Position numbers and translations under genes: made by a program
The notes under the pieces: model-generated
What the model was told of the DNA's origin: nothing
Seen by the model: only the letters and a program-made list of their open reading frames with translations
Databases searched by the model: none
Shown here: positions 17,119-33,678 of the stretch, piece after piece
Numbering within the stretch: position 1 is the stretch's first letter
How the letters are laid out: each line of letters starts with the position of its first letter
Assembly (NCBI RefSeq): GCF_003955715.1
Contig: NZ_CP034463.1
Coordinates: forward strand, 9,858,001 to 9,922,000
DNA from: Streptomyces aquilus
GTDB taxonomy: Bacteria; Actinomycetota; Actinomycetes; Streptomycetales; Streptomycetaceae
Length of the DNA: 64,000 nt
Direction of reading: 5' to 3'

Positions 17119-17874
17119 TTATACCTTGCTCGCGACCACCATGTAGTTCTCGGCCTCAAGGTCGAACGTGCTCAGTTCCGTCTGGAGTCCCACCCGGTGC
17201 AGGTCGGCTTCGAGTTCCTCGTACCGATAGGGCCAGCAGGACAGCACTTCCGAGCGCACAAGAACCAACCCGGTCGCATCAACTTGGGCGATCGCAATCT
17301 CGATGTGGTGCTCCTCCTCCCAATGCGGCGCAATCTCCCAGCGGTAGACCACGACGGCATCGCGACCGTTCCGGCGGACGAGTCGGTCACCGATCTCCAG
17401 CCGGGAACCTCTGGCCCTCACGAGTTCCCAAGTGCGCGATGTGAGTACCAAGCGCCCGCCGGGCCGCAGAAGCCGTGACATCGACTCCAGAGCAGCACCC
17501 CTGCCTGTCGCGCCCGCGGCGTGGTGAAGCGAGTTGCCAACGCAGAACACCATGTCGAACGTCTTGTCCTGGAAATGGTCGGGCAACTCCTCCCAGTTCG
17601 CCCGTACGGCCCGGACGGATGCCCCGAACTCCTCAGACAGCTCTGCGGTCCGACGAACCATCGCCTCGCTGGCGTCAGTTGCGACAACCTGAATGCCACG
17701 ACCGGCGAGGCCAACCGCCAACTGCCCGGTTCCGCACGAACAGTCGAGGACGTGAGCGTTCGGCGGCAGGAGTTCGAGGACGTCGTCGAACGACGCAGCG
17801 AACTCGGCTGGAGGCAACTTTGCATCCGAGATGAGCCATTCGTACACCTCGGCAAGCACGTCATAACCTGTCAC
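17119..17874 (-). CDS. class I SAM-dependent methyltransferase
   Basis: 251 aa. Motif I is HVLDCSCGTGQLAVGLAGRG (residues about 42-61), followed by VVATDASEAMV, FDMVFCVGNSLHH and LRPGGRLVLTSR, a standard Rossmann methyltransferase. The C-terminal half (HIEIAIAQV, YEELEADLHRVGLQTELSTF) resembles glycine/sarcosine-methyltransferase-like enzymes. GTG at 17874 (VTGYDVLAEVYEWL) is preferred over GTG at 17892 because GGAGG lies 8 nt upstream of it. The substrate is unknown. It sits between two ISL3 remnants. Confidence 0.83.
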   Translation of the reverse strand: MTGYDVLAEVYEWLISDAKLPPAEFAASFDDVLELLPPNAHVLDCSCGTGQLAVGLAGRGIQVVATDASEAMVRRTAELSEEFGASVRAVRANWEELPDHFQDKTFDMVFCVGNSLHHAAGATGRGAALESMSRLLRPGGRLVLTSRTWELVRARGSRLEIGDRLVRRNGRDAVVVYRWEIAPHWEEEHHIEIAIAQVDATGLVLVRSEVLSCWPYRYEELEADLHRVGLQTELSTFDLEAENYMVVASKV

Positions 17875-18102
17875 GGCCACTACCTCCGTCACGCGGCGGA
17901 CTCACGGTTGACGTCAGTCCATCAGCGGAGCAAGCCGGGCACCAATGGTTTTCGCCAGGATGCTCTGACGGCGTTTGTGGGTTGTCAGTTGTCCGTCTGA
18001 GTGGGTTCTGGTCCAACTTCTGTGGAGCTCTCACGCTGTAACGTCTCGGGACTGGATGGCCCTTCATGACGTGTTGACGGACCTGTTTGGGATCATTCCC
18101 GC

Positions 18103-18324
18103 ATGGACTTCGGCCTCTCTCCGCCGATCGGTGTTGGCCCGTTGCGGATCGGTATGGATCGGCAATCGGCCAACACGGCGCTGGACTCGCTCCGCGTTCT
18201 CTCTGCGGTGTCGGAGTCCGAACGCCCGGGTCAGCACGTCTTCCGTACCAGTGGACTGATGATCAGCATTCACTGCACGCGAGACATGCTTGAAGCCGTT
18301 GAGCGCGTCTTTCATCACCTCTGA
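18103..18324 (+). CDS. small hypothetical protein, possibly truncated
   Basis: 73 aa starting MDFGLSPPIGVGPLRIGMDR. The GPLRIGM...A segment followed by LSAVSESERPGQHVFRTSGL resembles the N-terminus of a conserved actinobacterial protein (GIGPLxLGM type). Those proteins are normally longer, so this copy may be truncated by the adjacent phage/IS debris. No strong ribosome binding site. Confidence 0.45.
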   Translation: MDFGLSPPIGVGPLRIGMDRQSANTALDSLRVLSAVSESERPGQHVFRTSGLMISIHCTRDMLEAVERVFHHL

Positions 18325-18433
18325 CCTGCTCCTTAGCTTCTTCTTGAGCTCGGTCCTGCTGGCACGGCCTGGCTACTACGACACCCCCTGCTCAGGCCGC
18401 GGAGCGACTCCAGCAGAGCTCGTGACGAGCCCG

Positions 18434-18497
18434 TCAGGATGCCATCAGGACTCGTTTCCACAAGAGGCTGAAGCCGGCCCGGCCGTACGCTTCCCCG
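18434..18497 (-). mobile_element. ISL3 transposase C-terminal tail fragment
   Basis: The minus strand encodes AYGRAGFSLLWKRVLMAS and a stop, the extreme C-terminus of ISL3 transposases and similar to the end of the copy at 16531. It is joined directly to the terminase remnant. Confidence 0.6.
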
Positions 18498-18746
18498 ACT
18501 TCTTGTAGTAGGCGAGGTCTTCGCGCAGTGAGTACGCGAGGGCCCAGTCGCTCGCCTGGCAGAAGTCGGCTTGGCGGACTCCTTCAGGGCGTCCCACAGG
18601 TGCTTCGCGATGGGGTGCCAGGTGCGATCACCGTTCGGCACCTTCGTGGGCCGGGCGATGCCGCGCGTCACCGACTGGACATCTCCGCCCTTGCGTTCGC
18701 GCGGCGGGCGAGGTCGGCATCCCGGGTTCGGTACGGGGCCGAGCAT
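18498..18746 (-). pseudogene. frameshifted phage terminase small subunit (P27-like)
   Basis: From ATG at 18746 the frame reads MLGPVPNPGCRPRPPRERKG ... TWHPIAKHLWDALKESAK. A one-base deletion near 18567 then moves the protein to another frame: DFCQASDWALAYSLREDLAY then YKKSGK. Together these match HK97/P27-type terminase small subunits (GPVPKR..., WHPxAxxxxxSLxxSGQ, PSDWAxAYxLxEDL). The C-terminus is replaced by an ISL3 tail. The gene is dead. Confidence 0.65.
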
Positions 18747-18781
18747 CGGCTTCACCTCCAACCCGCATGAGCTAGCCGTGA

Positions 18782-19098
18782 GTTGTGTATCGTCGGCTCC
18801 AGCATCCTGATCGAGGGGTGCCACTGCCCAGGGCTTTGCGACCTGGGGGGTGCTTGTCAGTGTGGCCGTGACCCCGTGACGCAGGGGCCATCTGGCACCG
18901 GCAGATAGCACCCAGGTGAGAGGCGGGCGAGCCGCCTCTGTGCTGAGACGGAGGAACAGCTCAACCCGGCGTTGGCACCGCCCGAGGATGATTGCGTGCG
19001 TCGGCAGTCTCTCAGTTCACGAACCACGAAGTCGGTGGTCGAACTGAGGCTGCCCGCTTCCAGTTCGACCCAAGGAGAACTGGAAGGCGCTGAAGCAA
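18782..19098. other. 317-nt stretch, no gene seen
   Basis: It lies between the terminase remnant start and the small rightward membrane ORF. No tRNA-like or att-like structure was recognised. Confidence 0.35.
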
Positions 19099-19350
19099 GT
19101 GGACTGGAATTCCCTTACCTTGACCGTTCTTGCGGTCTTCGGTCTGCTGAGCCTGGTCGTAACGTTGCTCGTTCAGCTCGTCAAGCAACTTCCCGAACTC
19201 ATCCGCGCGGTCCGCGAGATGCTGACCGCCCTCAAGCCGGATGGCGAGGGCGATGAGAGCACCACAGGGGCAGGGGGGTCAGAACGTCCCACCCGTCAGG
19301 AAGTGCGCGGAGAGCCAAGCCAGGAACGCGACCAAGGCGAGGCGGCGTAG
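19099..19350 (+). CDS. small single-pass membrane protein
   Basis: 83 aa from GTG: MDWNSLTLTVLAVFGLLSLV and VTLLVQLVKQLPELIRAV form one membrane helix followed by an amphipathic helix, then a polar Gly/Glu tail. Its 3' third overlaps the leftward small gene at 19279-19503, so only one of the two may be expressed. Possibly phage-derived; no family named. Confidence 0.4.
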   Translation: MDWNSLTLTVLAVFGLLSLVVTLLVQLVKQLPELIRAVREMLTALKPDGEGDESTTGAGGSERPTRQEVRGEPSQERDQGEAA

Positions 19351-19503
19351 TCGGGTGGTGCGGTCCGGAACGGTGTCCTTCGAGGTGTGGAACCACTTCC
19401 AGACGTGTTCGGACAGGCTGTCGCCCGGCTGCTTCCGGTACAGGGCGGCGCCCTCGATCACGCAGAAGGCGGCGGTCCAGCCGGCCCATGCGGCGGTGAA
19501 CAT
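19279..19503 (-). CDS. small phage-type membrane protein
   Basis: 74 aa starting MFTAAWAGWTAAFCVIEGAA, with a polar middle (YRKQPGDSLSEHVWKWFHTS) and a second hydrophobic end (LALVAFLAWLSAHFLTG). AGGAGG lies 5 nt upstream of the ATG, an excellent start. The two-helix layout and position next to an HNH gene resemble small phage proteins near the packaging genes. It is in frame with the HNH remnant upstream. Confidence 0.55.
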   Translation of the reverse strand: MFTAAWAGWTAAFCVIEGAALYRKQPGDSLSEHVWKWFHTSKDTVPDRTTRLRRLALVAFLAWLSAHFLTGGTF

Positions 19504-19515
19504 GGCCACCTCCTG

Positions 19516-19793
19516 CATGAGGCCCGGATGGGCCTCCGTCCGCCTGAAGGGGTTGTCGATCCGCCGCCGTTGCGCGGCGAGCGCGAGGGCTCCCTCGCGG
19601 GAGGACTTGGCCCGGTGATGCCACCCGCAGAGCGATCTCAGGTTGGCTTCTCGGTGGTCGTCACCGGGCACGATGTGGTCCACGTCCGTAGCCGGTTCCT
19701 CGCAGCGCTGCCCGTACTGATCGCACGACCCGACAGCCGGTCCGGCAGCGCGTTCTGCGTGCGGTGCTGCGTCTTCTTCCCTATGGGCCTCCT
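19516..19793 (-). pseudogene. broken phage HNH endonuclease
   Basis: After AGGAGG the minus strand reads GKKTQHRTQNALPDRLSGR in one frame with an ATA where the start codon should be. A different frame then carries CDQYGQRCEEPATDVDHIVP, GDDHREANLRSLCGWHHRAK and a terminal HPGL. The DH...H-x-N...H pattern (DVDHIVPGDDH, NLRSLCGWHH) is the HNH nuclease core. A frameshift or deletion near 19730 separates the halves. HNH genes commonly precede terminase genes in phages, as here on the minus strand. Confidence 0.6.
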
Positions 19794-19839
19794 GGCCGCC
19801 GACGGCAGGCTGCTGCAAAACACGGCTTGGAGGCTCACA

Positions 19840-22800
19840 GTGACAGCAGGACCGGCCCCCGAGAGGGCTCTGGACGGCGTCGACTCCCGCACCGCATCCT
19901 TCGCCCAGCGCCGACTGTGGTTCATGGACCAGCTCGCCGGCTCCTCCAGCGGGTCGATGCTCCCGCTGGTCCTGCGGCTGAGCGGTTCCCTGGACGTGGA
20001 CCGGTTGCACCGGTCGTTGTCCGCGATCGTGGACCGGCACGAGGTGCTGCGCTCGAGGTTCACCGCCGTCGACGGTGAACCCGTTCAGCTGGTCGACGCC
20101 CCGGCCGGCATCGTCCTGGAACGCGCCGAGGTCAGTGGTCCGGACGAGCTGTACCGGCGCTACCTCGGCCGGCCCGTCGACCTGGCCGCCCAGCACCCGG
20201 TCCGTGCCGTCCTCGCACGCGTCGCGGCGGACGAGCACCTGCTGCTGGTCGAGGTGCACCACATCGCCGTGGACGGCTGGTCCTGGGGCGTCCTGCTGGA
20301 GGAACTCGCGGCCGGGTACCGCGGTGAGGCCGTCGCCGCCCCTGCCGTCTCCTACAGCGACCTGGCCCGCGCCCAGCGGGAACGGCTGCAAGGCCCGCGG
20401 CTGGAGCGCATGCTGGCCCACTGGCGGGAGCGCCTGTCCGGTCTCACCGCGCTGGATCTGCCGACGGACCGGCCGCGACCTCGCACCTGGGACGGTGCGG
20501 GAGACGTCGTCCGCTTCGATCTGCCCGCCGACGTGGTCGCCGCCGTCGACTCCTTCGCCCGTTCCCGTCGTGCCACCCGGTACATGTTCCTGCTCACCGC
20601 CTACCAGCTGCTGCTCGGGCACTGGGCGGGCCGCGACGACGTCGCGGTGTGCAGCACCCTGGCCGAGCGGTCCCGGCCCGGCGCCGCCGGACTGATCGGC
20701 CCGTTGGTCAACACCGTCGTCCTGCGTACCGACCTCGGTGCCGCGCCGGGCTTCGGCGGCCTGCTGGAGCGGGTGCGCAGCCGCGTTCCGGTCGATCTCG
20801 CGCACGCCGAGGCACCGTTCGACCTCGTCGTCGGCGCCCTCGGCGGTTCGCGTGACCTGTCCCGGCACCCGCTCGCACAGGCGTCGTTCACCCTCCTCAA
20901 CGCGCCGATCCAGCCGGTGCGGATGCCCGGCATGGACGTCTCCCTGGTCGAACCGCCGCTGTCCGAGACCCCGTTGGACGTCTTCCTCGACCTCACCCTG
21001 CGGGCGGACGGCAGTATCGCCGCGCTCCTGCAGTACGCCACCGCTTTGTTCGACGCCGCCACCATGAGCGTCTTCGCCCAGGCCTACGTCGCCCTGATCC
21101 GGGCTGTGCTCGCCTCTCCCGAAACGCCGGTACGGGAGCTGGTCCGGTCCCTTCCCACGCGGCCGGGTGCGCTCGCCCGACCCCGTCCCGCCTGGCACGG
21201 CGCCCCCGACCGTCCCGCCGGTCCGGCACCCGACCTGGCGTTCTCCGGCGATCCCTCAGCGCCCGCGCTGCGGTGCGGTGACGAGAGCGCCACATATGCC
21301 GAACTCGAGGAGATGACCGGTGGTCTGGCGGCCGCGCTGCGTGCCGCGGGTGTCGGCCCGGGGGACGCGGTGGGCGTCCTGCTGCGCCGGGGCCTGTGGT
21401 CGGTGGCGGCCATCGAGGGCATCTGGCGGGCGGGCGGCGCCTATGTGCCGCTGGACCCCGAACTGCCCGCCGAGCGGCTGCGGTACATGGCCCGGGAGGC
21501 ACAACTCGCCTGCGTCCTCACCGACCCGGTCACCGCGCCGGATGCCGTCGCCCTCGCCCCGGTCCGCGTCGACGTCAGCACCGTCGCTCCGTGCGCGGAC
21601 GGACCTCGCCACCGGCCGCACCCGCGGGAGCTGGCCCACGTCATCTTCACCTCGGGATCCACCGGACGACCCAAGGCGGTAGGTGTCGAACACGCCGCGC
21701 TCGCCTCCCACGTGGCCGCCGTCCGCGCCCGCCTCGGCATCACCGCCGCCGACCGCGTCCTGGCGTTCGCCTCGTTCTCCTTCGACGCCTCCCTCGACCA
21801 GGTGCTGCCCGCCCTCACCACGGGCGCGGGCGTCGTCATGCGGCCCGATGAGCCGTGGCTGCCCACCCAGGTCCCCGAGATCGTCCAGCGGCACGCCCTG
21901 ACCGTCGTCAATGTGCCGCCCACCTACTGGGCCGAACTGACCCTCTCCCTGGACCGCCGCCTCGCCGCCGCCCTCGGCACTCTGCGCCTGCTGGTCCTGG
22001 GCGGCGAGGCCGTCCCGCCCGACACCCTCGCCGCGTGGCGCGCCGCCGTCCCCCATGTCCGCGTCTGCAACGCCTACGGCCCCACCGAGACCACGGTCAC
22101 CGCCACCACCTACGACGCCGACGACCCGCCCGCCCACACCGTGCCCATCGGCCGGCCGCTGGGGGAGCGCCGCGTGTACGTCGTCGACGGCGACGGGGAG
22201 CCCGTTCCGGTCGGCGTGGGAGGCGAACTCCTCATCGGCGGGACGGAGGTGGCGCGCGGCTACCTCGGGCAGCCGGCGCTGACCGCGGACCGTTTCGTAC
22301 CCGACCCGTTCGGGCCGCCCGGCGGACGCCTCTACCGCACCGGCGACATCGTGCGCTGGACACCCGGCGGGGACCTGGAGTTCCTCGGCCGCCGCGACGA
22401 CCAGGTCAAGATCCGCGGCTTCCGCATCGAGCTCGGGGAGGTGGAGACGGTGCTGCGGGCTTGCCCGCTGGTCGCGCAGGCCGCCGCCCGCCCCGACCGC
22501 GCCACGGGCCGCAGCCTGATCGGATACGTGGTCCCCGCCACGGACGCGGAGACCGTTCCCGACCGGGCCGAGCTGCGTGCCTGGTGCGCGCGGCACCTGC
22601 CGCAGCACGCCGTCCCGTCGGACTTCGTCGTCCTGGACGCACTGCCGGTCGGTGTCTCCGGCAAGCTCGACCGGTCCGCGCTGCCCGATGCCGCCCACAC
22701 CCGCACCGCGGCCGGCCCCGCCTACGCCGCCCCGCGCGACGAAACGGAGCGGATCGTCGCCGAGGTGTGGGCCGACGTCCTGGGCCTGGACCGGGTCGGG

Positions 22801-25800
22801 CTGGACGACAGCTTCTTCGACCTCGGCGGCCACTCCCTGCTCGCCACCATGGCCGTCTCCCGGATCGCCCAGCGCCTGGGGCGGGAGGTCGAGCTGCGCA
22901 CCGTCTTCGAGCACCCCACGATCCGAGGCTTCGCCCCGGTGGTGGCCGACGCCCGCGTCTCGGGAGCAGGCGAAGTGGTGCCCGTCGACCGGGACCGGCC
23001 TCTGCCGCTGTCCTTCGCCCAGGAACGCCTGTGGTTCCTGGACCGCACCTCCGACACCGGTGAGTCCTACCTGCTCTGGTACGCCTGGCGCATCCGCGGC
23101 GGCCTGGACCGAGCCGCCTGGCAGCAGGCCCTGGACGACCTCGTCGCCCGCCACGAGGTGCTGCGCACCGCCCTCATCGAGAGCGAGGGACGCCCCGTGC
23201 AGGAGGTGTGCGCGCCGGTCGGCGTACCGCTGCACTGGGAGCGGGTGCCCGAGGCCGCCGACGGGCAGGACCGGGTGGCGGAACTGCGCCCGCGCGCCGC
23301 GGCGTTCGCCACCCGTCGCTTCGACCTCGCCAGGCCGCCCCTGCTGCGCTCGGGCGTGTGGGAACTGGCCGACGACGACCACGTCGTCCTCATCAGCCTG
23401 CACCACGCGGTGACCGACGGCTGGTCCAAGGGCGTTCTGCTGGACGAACTCGCCGCGCACTACCACGCCCGTCTGCGGGGCGAGCGCGCCGCGTTGCCGC
23501 CGCTGCCCGTGCAGTACGGCGACTTCGCCGTCTGGCAGCGCGACCGGGCCGACAGTGGCGCCATGGAACCCCAACTGGCCTACTGGGAAACCGTCCTTGA
23601 CGGCGCGCCGGTACTGGACCTGCCCACCGACCGGCCCCGTCCCGCCGCGTTCACCGGCCGGGGCGGCGCCGTCGAGATCGAACTGCCCCGGGACCTCGTC
23701 GACCGTGTCGACACCCTGGCCCGGTTGCACGGGGCCAGCCGCTTCATGGTGCTGCTCGCCGCCGCGCAGGCGGTGCTGGCCCGCTGGACCGGCCAGAGCG
23801 ACATCTCGGTCGGCACGCCCGTCGCCGGGCGCGACCGGCTCGAACTGGAGCCGCTTGTCGGCTTCTTCGTCAACACGGTCGTGCTGCGCACGGACCTGTC
23901 CGGCCGGCCGACGCTCGCCACGCTCGTCGACCGGGTCCGTGAGGTGGTCCTCGGCGCCTTCGACCACCAGGAGGTCCCCTTCGAGCAGGTCGTGCAACGG
24001 CTGCGCCCCGAACGCGACCTGTCCCGCAATCCGCTCTTCCAGGTCATGGTCGACGTCCAGGACAGCTCGGGCGGGGGCTCCGCGCTGCCGGGCCTGGACG
24101 CCACCGACCTTGCCCTGCCGTGGAGTTCGGCCAAGTTCGACCTGACCGCGACCTTCGTGATCCGGGACGCCGGTTTCGCGCTCAACGTCGAGTACGCATC
24201 CGACCTGTTCGACCGGGCCACCGCCCTTCGCTTCGCCGACCACGTCGGGCGCCTGCTGCACACGCTCCTGACCACTCCGGACGTCCGCGTCGACGAAGCG
24301 CCCCTGCTCTCGGCGGACGACCGCCGCGAGCTGCTGGCGGCCGCCGGTGATGACACCGCCCCGTCCCCGGCGTTCACGGTGGCGGGGCAGCCGGAGGCGT
24401 CGGCCGTCGGCTGCGAGGACACCGCCCTCACCTACGCCGAGCTCGACGCCCGCACCGCGGGAATCGCGGCCGCGCTCGCCGACGCGGGAACGGTCCCCTC
24501 CGACGCGGTCGGTGTCTGCATGGGACGGGGCGTGGAATCTGTCGCGGCCATGCTCGCCGTCTGGCGGGTGGGCGGTGTCTACGTCCCGCTCGACCCCCAC
24601 CTGCCGACCCCGCGTCTGCGGCACATGCTCCAGGAGGCGGGCGTGCGGTACGTGGTGTGCGACGCCCGCACCCAGGACACCGTCGACGCCCTCGGCGTGC
24701 GGTCGGTCAGCGCCGACGACGCAGCACCGCGTGCCGACGGTCCGCGCCACACGCCCCGCCCGGACGACCTCGCCTACGTCATCTTCACCTCGGGCTCCAC
24801 CGGTCGGCCCAAGGCCGTCGGCGTCGAACACCACGCCCTGGACGCCCATGTCGCCGCCGCCCGCGAGCTGTTCGAGCTGACGGACCGGGACCGGGTGCTC
24901 ACCTTCGCCTCGACCTCCTTCGACGCCTCCCTGGAACAGATCCTGCCCGCGCTCAGCGTCGGAGCGAGCGTGCTCGTGCGGCCCGACGAGATCTGGGCCC
25001 CGGAAGAGCTGGCCGACCGGGTCGCCGCCGCCGGGATCACCGTCATGGAACTGACCCCGTCCTACTGGGCGGAGGTCGTGGCGCGCCTGGACGTGCTGGC
25101 CCCCCGACTGGGCACGCTGCGGCTGCTGGTGACCGGGGGAGAGGCACTGCCCGCCGATCCGCTGGAGCGCTGGTTCGCCCACCTGCCCGGGGTCGCGGTG
25201 GTCAACACCTACGGGCCCACCGAGGCGGTCGTCTCCGCCACCGCGCACACCCTGCGGGCCCGGCCGGAGGGCAGGGTGCCCATCGGCCGGGCACTGGGCG
25301 GCCGCCGCACCTACGTCGTGGACACCCGCGGCGAGCTGGCCCCGCACGGTGTCCCCGGCGAACTCCTCGTCGGCGGACCGGAGCTGGCCCGTGGCTATCT
25401 CGGCCGGCCCGCCCTGACGGCCGAGCGGTTCGTGCCCGACCCGCACGGCGGAGCCGGAGCCCGCCTCTACCGCACCGGCGACATCGTGCGCCGACTGCCC
25501 TCCGGAGAGCTGGAGTTCCTCGGCCGCAACGACGACCAGATCAAGATCCGTGGTTTCCGGGTCGAACCCGGCGAGGCCGAAGCGGTCCTGCGCGCCCACC
25601 CGGGAGCGCGCGGCGCCGCCGTCCTCGTCCGCACACTGCACGGTGAGCCCGCGCTGGTCGGCTACGTCGCGGGCGACGGCCTCTCCGAGGAGTCCCTGGC
25701 CACCCACTGCCGCGCCCACCTGCCCCACTACCTCGTCCCGTCGGCGTTCGTCCTGCTCGACGCCCTCCCGCTGACCGTCCAGGGCAAGCTGGACACCGCG

Positions 25801-26133
25801 GCGCTGCCCGCGCCCGAGGTCCGTGAGGCGCACCCCCTCGTGCCGCCGCGGACTCCGGCCGAGACGGTCGTCGCCCAGATCTGGTGCGAGGTCCTGGACC
25901 TGCCCCGGGTCGGCGTCCACGACGACTTCTTCGCGCTGGGCGGCCATTCCCTGCGCGCGGTGTCGATCGCCTCGCGGCTGCGGATCGCCTTCGACTGCGC
26001 CTTCCAGGTCCGGGACCTGTTCGAACACCCCACCGTGGAGCGGCTCGCCGCCGAGGTGGAACGCCGCTTGCTGGAGCTGATCTCGCAGATGAGCGACGAC
26101 GAGATCGACCTGTCCCTGACCGCCGACCTCTGA
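19840..26133 (+). CDS. NRPS, two modules: C-A-T-C-A-T
   Basis: 2097 aa from GTG at 19840, which has GGAGG 6 nt upstream; the open frame before it is antisense to the HNH remnant. C1 from about residue 18 has HHIAVDG at 140-146. A1 has [10 protein letters not shown] at 603-612. T1 has the pantetheine Ser at 999 (DLGGHSL). C2 has HHAVTDG at 1188-1194. A2 has [10 protein letters not shown] at 1649-1658. T2 has Ser 2037 (LGGHSL). By eye against GrsA, specificity residues are A1 D-A-D-N-V-G-A-V-T-K and A2 D-A-E-E-V-G-T-V-S-K; I recognise neither. The C-terminus LLELISQMSDDEIDLSL looks like a donor docking helix for the next NRPS. Starting with a C domain implies an upstream donor, either an acyl-CoA or the free carrier protein at 51468. 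Confidence 0.95.
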   Translation: MTAGPAPERALDGVDSRTASFAQRRLWFMDQLAGSSSGSMLPLVLRLSGSLDVDRLHRSLSAIVDRHEVLRSRFTAVDGEPVQLVDAPAGIVLERAEVSGPDELYRRYLGRPVDLAAQHPVRAVLARVAADEHLLLVEVHHIAVDGWSWGVLLEELAAGYRGEAVAAPAVSYSDLARAQRERLQGPRLERMLAHWRERLSGLTALDLPTDRPRPRTWDGAGDVVRFDLPADVVAAVDSFARSRRATRYMFLLTAYQLLLGHWAGRDDVAVCSTLAERSRPGAAGLIGPLVNTVVLRTDLGAAPGFGGLLERVRSRVPVDLAHAEAPFDLVVGALGGSRDLSRHPLAQASFTLLNAPIQPVRMPGMDVSLVEPPLSETPLDVFLDLTLRADGSIAALLQYATALFDAATMSVFAQAYVALIRAVLASPETPVRELVRSLPTRPGALARPRPAWHGAPDRPAGPAPDLAFSGDPSAPALRCGDESATYAELEEMTGGLAAALRAAGVGPGDAVGVLLRRGLWSVAAIEGIWRAGGAYVPLDPELPAERLRYMAREAQLACVLTDPVTAPDAVALAPVRVDVSTVAPCADGPRHRPHPRELAHVIFTSGSTGRPKAVGVEHAALASHVAAVRARLGITAADRVLAFASFSFDASLDQVLPALTTGAGVVMRPDEPWLPTQVPEIVQRHALTVVNVPPTYWAELTLSLDRRLAAALGTLRLLVLGGEAVPPDTLAAWRAAVPHVRVCNAYGPTETTVTATTYDADDPPAHTVPIGRPLGERRVYVVDGDGEPVPVGVGGELLIGGTEVARGYLGQPALTADRFVPDPFGPPGGRLYRTGDIVRWTPGGDLEFLGRRDDQVKIRGFRIELGEVETVLRACPLVAQAAARPDRATGRSLIGYVVPATDAETVPDRAELRAWCARHLPQHAVPSDFVVLDALPVGVSGKLDRSALPDAAHTRTAAGPAYAAPRDETERIVAEVWADVLGLDRVGLDDSFFDLGGHSLLATMAVSRIAQRLGREVELRTVFEHPTIRGFAPVVADARVSGAGEVVPVDRDRPLPLSFAQERLWFLDRTSDTGESYLLWYAWRIRGGLDRAAWQQALDDLVARHEVLRTALIESEGRPVQEVCAPVGVPLHWERVPEAADGQDRVAELRPRAAAFATRRFDLARPPLLRSGVWELADDDHVVLISLHHAVTDGWSKGVLLDELAAHYHARLRGERAALPPLPVQYGDFAVWQRDRADSGAMEPQLAYWETVLDGAPVLDLPTDRPRPAAFTGRGGAVEIELPRDLVDRVDTLARLHGASRFMVLLAAAQAVLARWTGQSDISVGTPVAGRDRLELEPLVGFFVNTVVLRTDLSGRPTLATLVDRVREVVLGAFDHQEVPFEQVVQRLRPERDLSRNPLFQVMVDVQDSSGGGSALPGLDATDLALPWSSAKFDLTATFVIRDAGFALNVEYASDLFDRATALRFADHVGRLLHTLLTTPDVRVDEAPLLSADDRRELLAAAGDDTAPSPAFTVAGQPEASAVGCEDTALTYAELDARTAGIAAALADAGTVPSDAVGVCMGRGVESVAAMLAVWRVGGVYVPLDPHLPTPRLRHMLQEAGVRYVVCDARTQDTVDALGVRSVSADDAAPRADGPRHTPRPDDLAYVIFTSGSTGRPKAVGVEHHALDAHVAAARELFELTDRDRVLTFASTSFDASLEQILPALSVGASVLVRPDEIWAPEELADRVAAAGITVMELTPSYWAEVVARLDVLAPRLGTLRLLVTGGEALPADPLERWFAHLPGVAVVNTYGPTEAVVSATAHTLRARPEGRVPIGRALGGRRTYVVDTRGELAPHGVPGELLVGGPELARGYLGRPALTAERFVPDPHGGAGARLYRTGDIVRRLPSGELEFLGRNDDQIKIRGFRVEPGEAEAVLRAHPGARGAAVLVRTLHGEPALVGYVAGDGLSEESLATHCRAHLPHYLVPSAFVLLDALPLTVQGKLDTAALPAPEVREAHPLVPPRTPAETVVAQIWCEVLDLPRVGVHDDFFALGGHSLRAVSIASRLRIAFDCAFQVRDLFEHPTVERLAAEVERRLLELISQMSDDEIDLSLTADL

Positions 26134-26376
26134 CCATCCGCAGATCTTTCACCGTCCGCCGGCCGTGCAGGTCCGCGGGTACGCCCACCCGGTGCCCGGC
26201 GGACATCAACCGTCCGTGCCCCGCGTGAGAACCCCTGCCCGGCGGACGCCAGCCGCAGGTGTGCGCAGCCCCCGTTTCGACGGCCGCCAACGGCAGCCCT
26301 GCCTTGTGCACAGCGCCCGCGTCGGCGGCCCCCCAACCCGCAGCCCTGCCACAGACCTTGAGATTCGGAGTGCCCC

Positions 26377-33674
<7,298 letters not shown>

Positions 33675-33678
<4 letters not shown>

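Noticed and set aside
18782-19098. tRNA or attachment site at the edge of the phage remnant
   Set aside because: I looked for cloverleaf-like pairing and direct repeats and found none convincing.
21256-26028. 1590-codon leftward open frame opposite the first NRPS
   Set aside because: It mirrors the NRPS codon pattern in antisense with no recognisable domain.
26134-26376. Docking-domain or small gene between the NRPS genes
   Set aside because: The region holds GC-rich imperfect repeats only; docking helices are already present at the protein ends.
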